This document shows positions 40,681 to 41,544 of a stretch of DNA of 41,544 nt, piece by piece. The stretch covers positions 1 to 41,544 of the forward strand of contig NZ_JALJZY010000020.1 in the NCBI RefSeq assembly GCF_024171525.1. The letters run 5' to 3'. The translations under genes and the position numbers were made by a program. The notes under the pieces were generated by a model. It was given only the letters and a program-made list of their open reading frames with translations. It was not told the origin of the DNA and made no database searches. The DNA is from Neisseriaceae bacterium HSC-16F19 (GTDB taxonomy: Bacteria; Pseudomonadota; Gammaproteobacteria; Burkholderiales; Neisseriaceae). The first letter of the stretch is position 1. Each line of letters starts with the position of its first letter.

Positions 40681-41201
40681 CACGCCCCCTTTGTTTTATC
40701 CAAATGCACCCGCAGGCGCGCCATATCCCGCAAATGGTCACCCGCCAAAACCGACAGGCCCGACAAAATCGGATACATCACCATGCCCGGATGCAGCGGC
40801 GGGTAATCCATCCAAAAGCTGATACCCACCAAAAGCCAAATCAGCCCGGCCAGTATCAGCGCCGTGCCGCCGATTAAGCGGCCGCGGATACTGTTGTCGT
40901 ACAAAGCCCACGCCAGCAGCAGCGCCACCGCCACCAGCAGGCTGCCTGCAATGCCCACAGGCAGCTTGGCAAAGCCTGCGTAAGTCGACAGCTCGCCGAA
41001 ACCGCTGTGCATCAGGCTCGCCGTCCAGCCAAACAGAATGGCGATGTTCAACACCTTCAGCCCGCGCGTGCCCGTGCCAAACAACCAGCGCCGCCAACGT
41101 GTCGGCAGAAACAGCAGGCCGATAATGAAATTAAAAACCCGAAACGGCTTGCTTAAAACACGGCTGATCTGTCCGTAAATCCTGTTTATCGCCGCACCCA
41201 T
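40680..41201 (-). CDS. Phage-associated membrane protein of unknown function
   Basis: This 173-residue protein has about four hydrophobic segments (VFNFIIGLLFL, VLNIAILFGWTASLM, GIAGSLLVAVALLLAWAL, ALILAGLIWLLVGISFW) and a basic, helical C-terminus (LAGDHLRDMARLRVHLDKTKGA). It is followed by the holin-like gene with a one-base overlap and preceded by the NlpC/P60-like gene with a gap of two bases. A second holin or antiholin is possible. I do not recognise the family. Confidence 0.6.
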   Translation of the reverse strand: MGAAINRIYGQISRVLSKPFRVFNFIIGLLFLPTRWRRWLFGTGTRGLKVLNIAILFGWTASLMHSGFGELSTYAGFAKLPVGIAGSLLVAVALLLAWALYDNSIRGRLIGGTALILAGLIWLLVGISFWMDYPPLHPGMVMYPILSGLSVLAGDHLRDMARLRVHLDKTKGA

Positions 41202-41203
41202 TC

Positions 41204-41544
41204 CTATACCTCCTCATTGCGGCGGCACACAGCCGCCAAATCGTTGGGCGACATTCGCCACGCTTCCGGGAAGCCCAAAGCCGTTCCGCACCACTCGCTG
41301 CAAAACCACTTGTCTGCACGATGGCGCATCGGCAATACAAACCCCGCCGCCCCCAGCCAATCGTAGCCTTCGCCCTCAGTGTCGGCAAACAGCTTTGCCA
41401 AAACCTCACCGTACCGTTCGGCATTTTTTACAGGCCGCAAATCCCAATGGTCGGCGGGCAGCGGCATGGTTTTGTGCCGCACGCCGCCGTCGCGCACGCT
41501 GGCGGTATAGCAGTCAAACTGCCCGTCCGTGCGGGATACGGCCA
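41204..41544 (-). CDS. Phage NlpC/P60- or YiiX-like protein, 5' end outside window
   Basis: The frame stays open to the window edge (…SRTDGQFDCYTASVRDGGVRHK), so the start lies outside. DGGVRHKTMPL, HWDLRPV, YDWLGAAGFVLP and DKWFCSEWCGTALGF with a Cys pair resemble small phage proteins of permuted NlpC/P60 (YiiX-like) type. In such proteins the catalytic His and Cys lie in these segments. The role in the virion or in lysis is not known. Confidence 0.6.
   Translation of the reverse strand, partial: AVSRTDGQFDCYTASVRDGGVRHKTMPLPADHWDLRPVKNAERYGEVLAKLFADTEGEGYDWLGAAGFVLPMRHRADKWFCSEWCGTALGFPEAWRMSPNDLAAVCRRNEEV

Overview
The window is a chromosomal segment of a Neisseriaceae bacterium (Betaproteobacteria). 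The strongest taxonomic clue is a DNA uptake sequence, AGGCTGCCTGAAA or its complement, present in dozens of copies. It is often arranged as inverted pairs behind genes. This spelling is the 'AG-simDUS' dialect described for Simonsiella-type Neisseriaceae, not the meningococcal GCCGTCTGAA. dRS3 repeats (ATTCCC-N8-GGGAAT), two Correia-like miniature elements and the gene content agree. Species cannot be fixed from the window.

Layout. (1) 1-2.9 kb: the 3' end of a two-partner-secretion / CdiA-like adhesin-toxin with a VENN motif and an AT-rich exchangeable toxin tip, its probable immunity gene, then a short ORF joining an ESPR signal peptide directly to hemagglutinin repeats. (2) 3.0-5.0 kb: lolC-lolD lipoprotein release transporter. 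(3) 5.4-8.7 kb: polyhydroxyalkanoate genes phaB, phasin and phaC, with TTGC-N3-GCAA dyads that look like operator sites. (4) 8.8-10.4 kb: tRNA-Ser(GCT), a DAHP-synthase-like protein without the usual active-site motifs, and a DUF192 protein. (5) 10.6-14.5 kb: a Correia-like element, then ilvI-ilvH-ilvC for branched-chain amino acids. (6) 14.6-16.7 kb: an Ape1-like peptidoglycan O-acetylesterase and a frameshifted PhzF-family gene. (7) 16.9-24.2 kb: recC and recB. (8) 24.4-31.5 kb, mostly minus strand: guaA, a pentapeptide-repeat protein, yaaA, an alpha/beta hydrolase, an AlkB-like dioxygenase, an AI-2E-family permease, and tRNAs Ser(GGA), Ser(TGA), Glu(TTC), Arg(ACG), plus a full-length Correia-like element. 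(9) 31.6-38.8 kb: a lipoprotein, hisZ, a different miniature inverted-repeat element, purA, ttcA, a SotB-like efflux pump and a LOG-family protein. (10) 38.96 kb to the end: a 3' fragment of tRNA-Pro(GGG) marks an attachment site, followed by the lysis end of a prophage (Rz1, Rz, endolysin, holin-like protein, membrane protein, NlpC/P60-like partial protein).

Most of the window is ordinary core metabolism and repair. The accessory signals worth attention are the toxin/immunity tip bracketed by uptake sequences, the TPS-less ESPR-hemagglutinin ORF, three classes of small mobile or repeat elements, the possible PHA operators, the apparent DAHP-synthase pseudoenzyme and the tRNA-Pro prophage junction. 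All functional calls rest on reading the translated sequence by eye. No database search was run.
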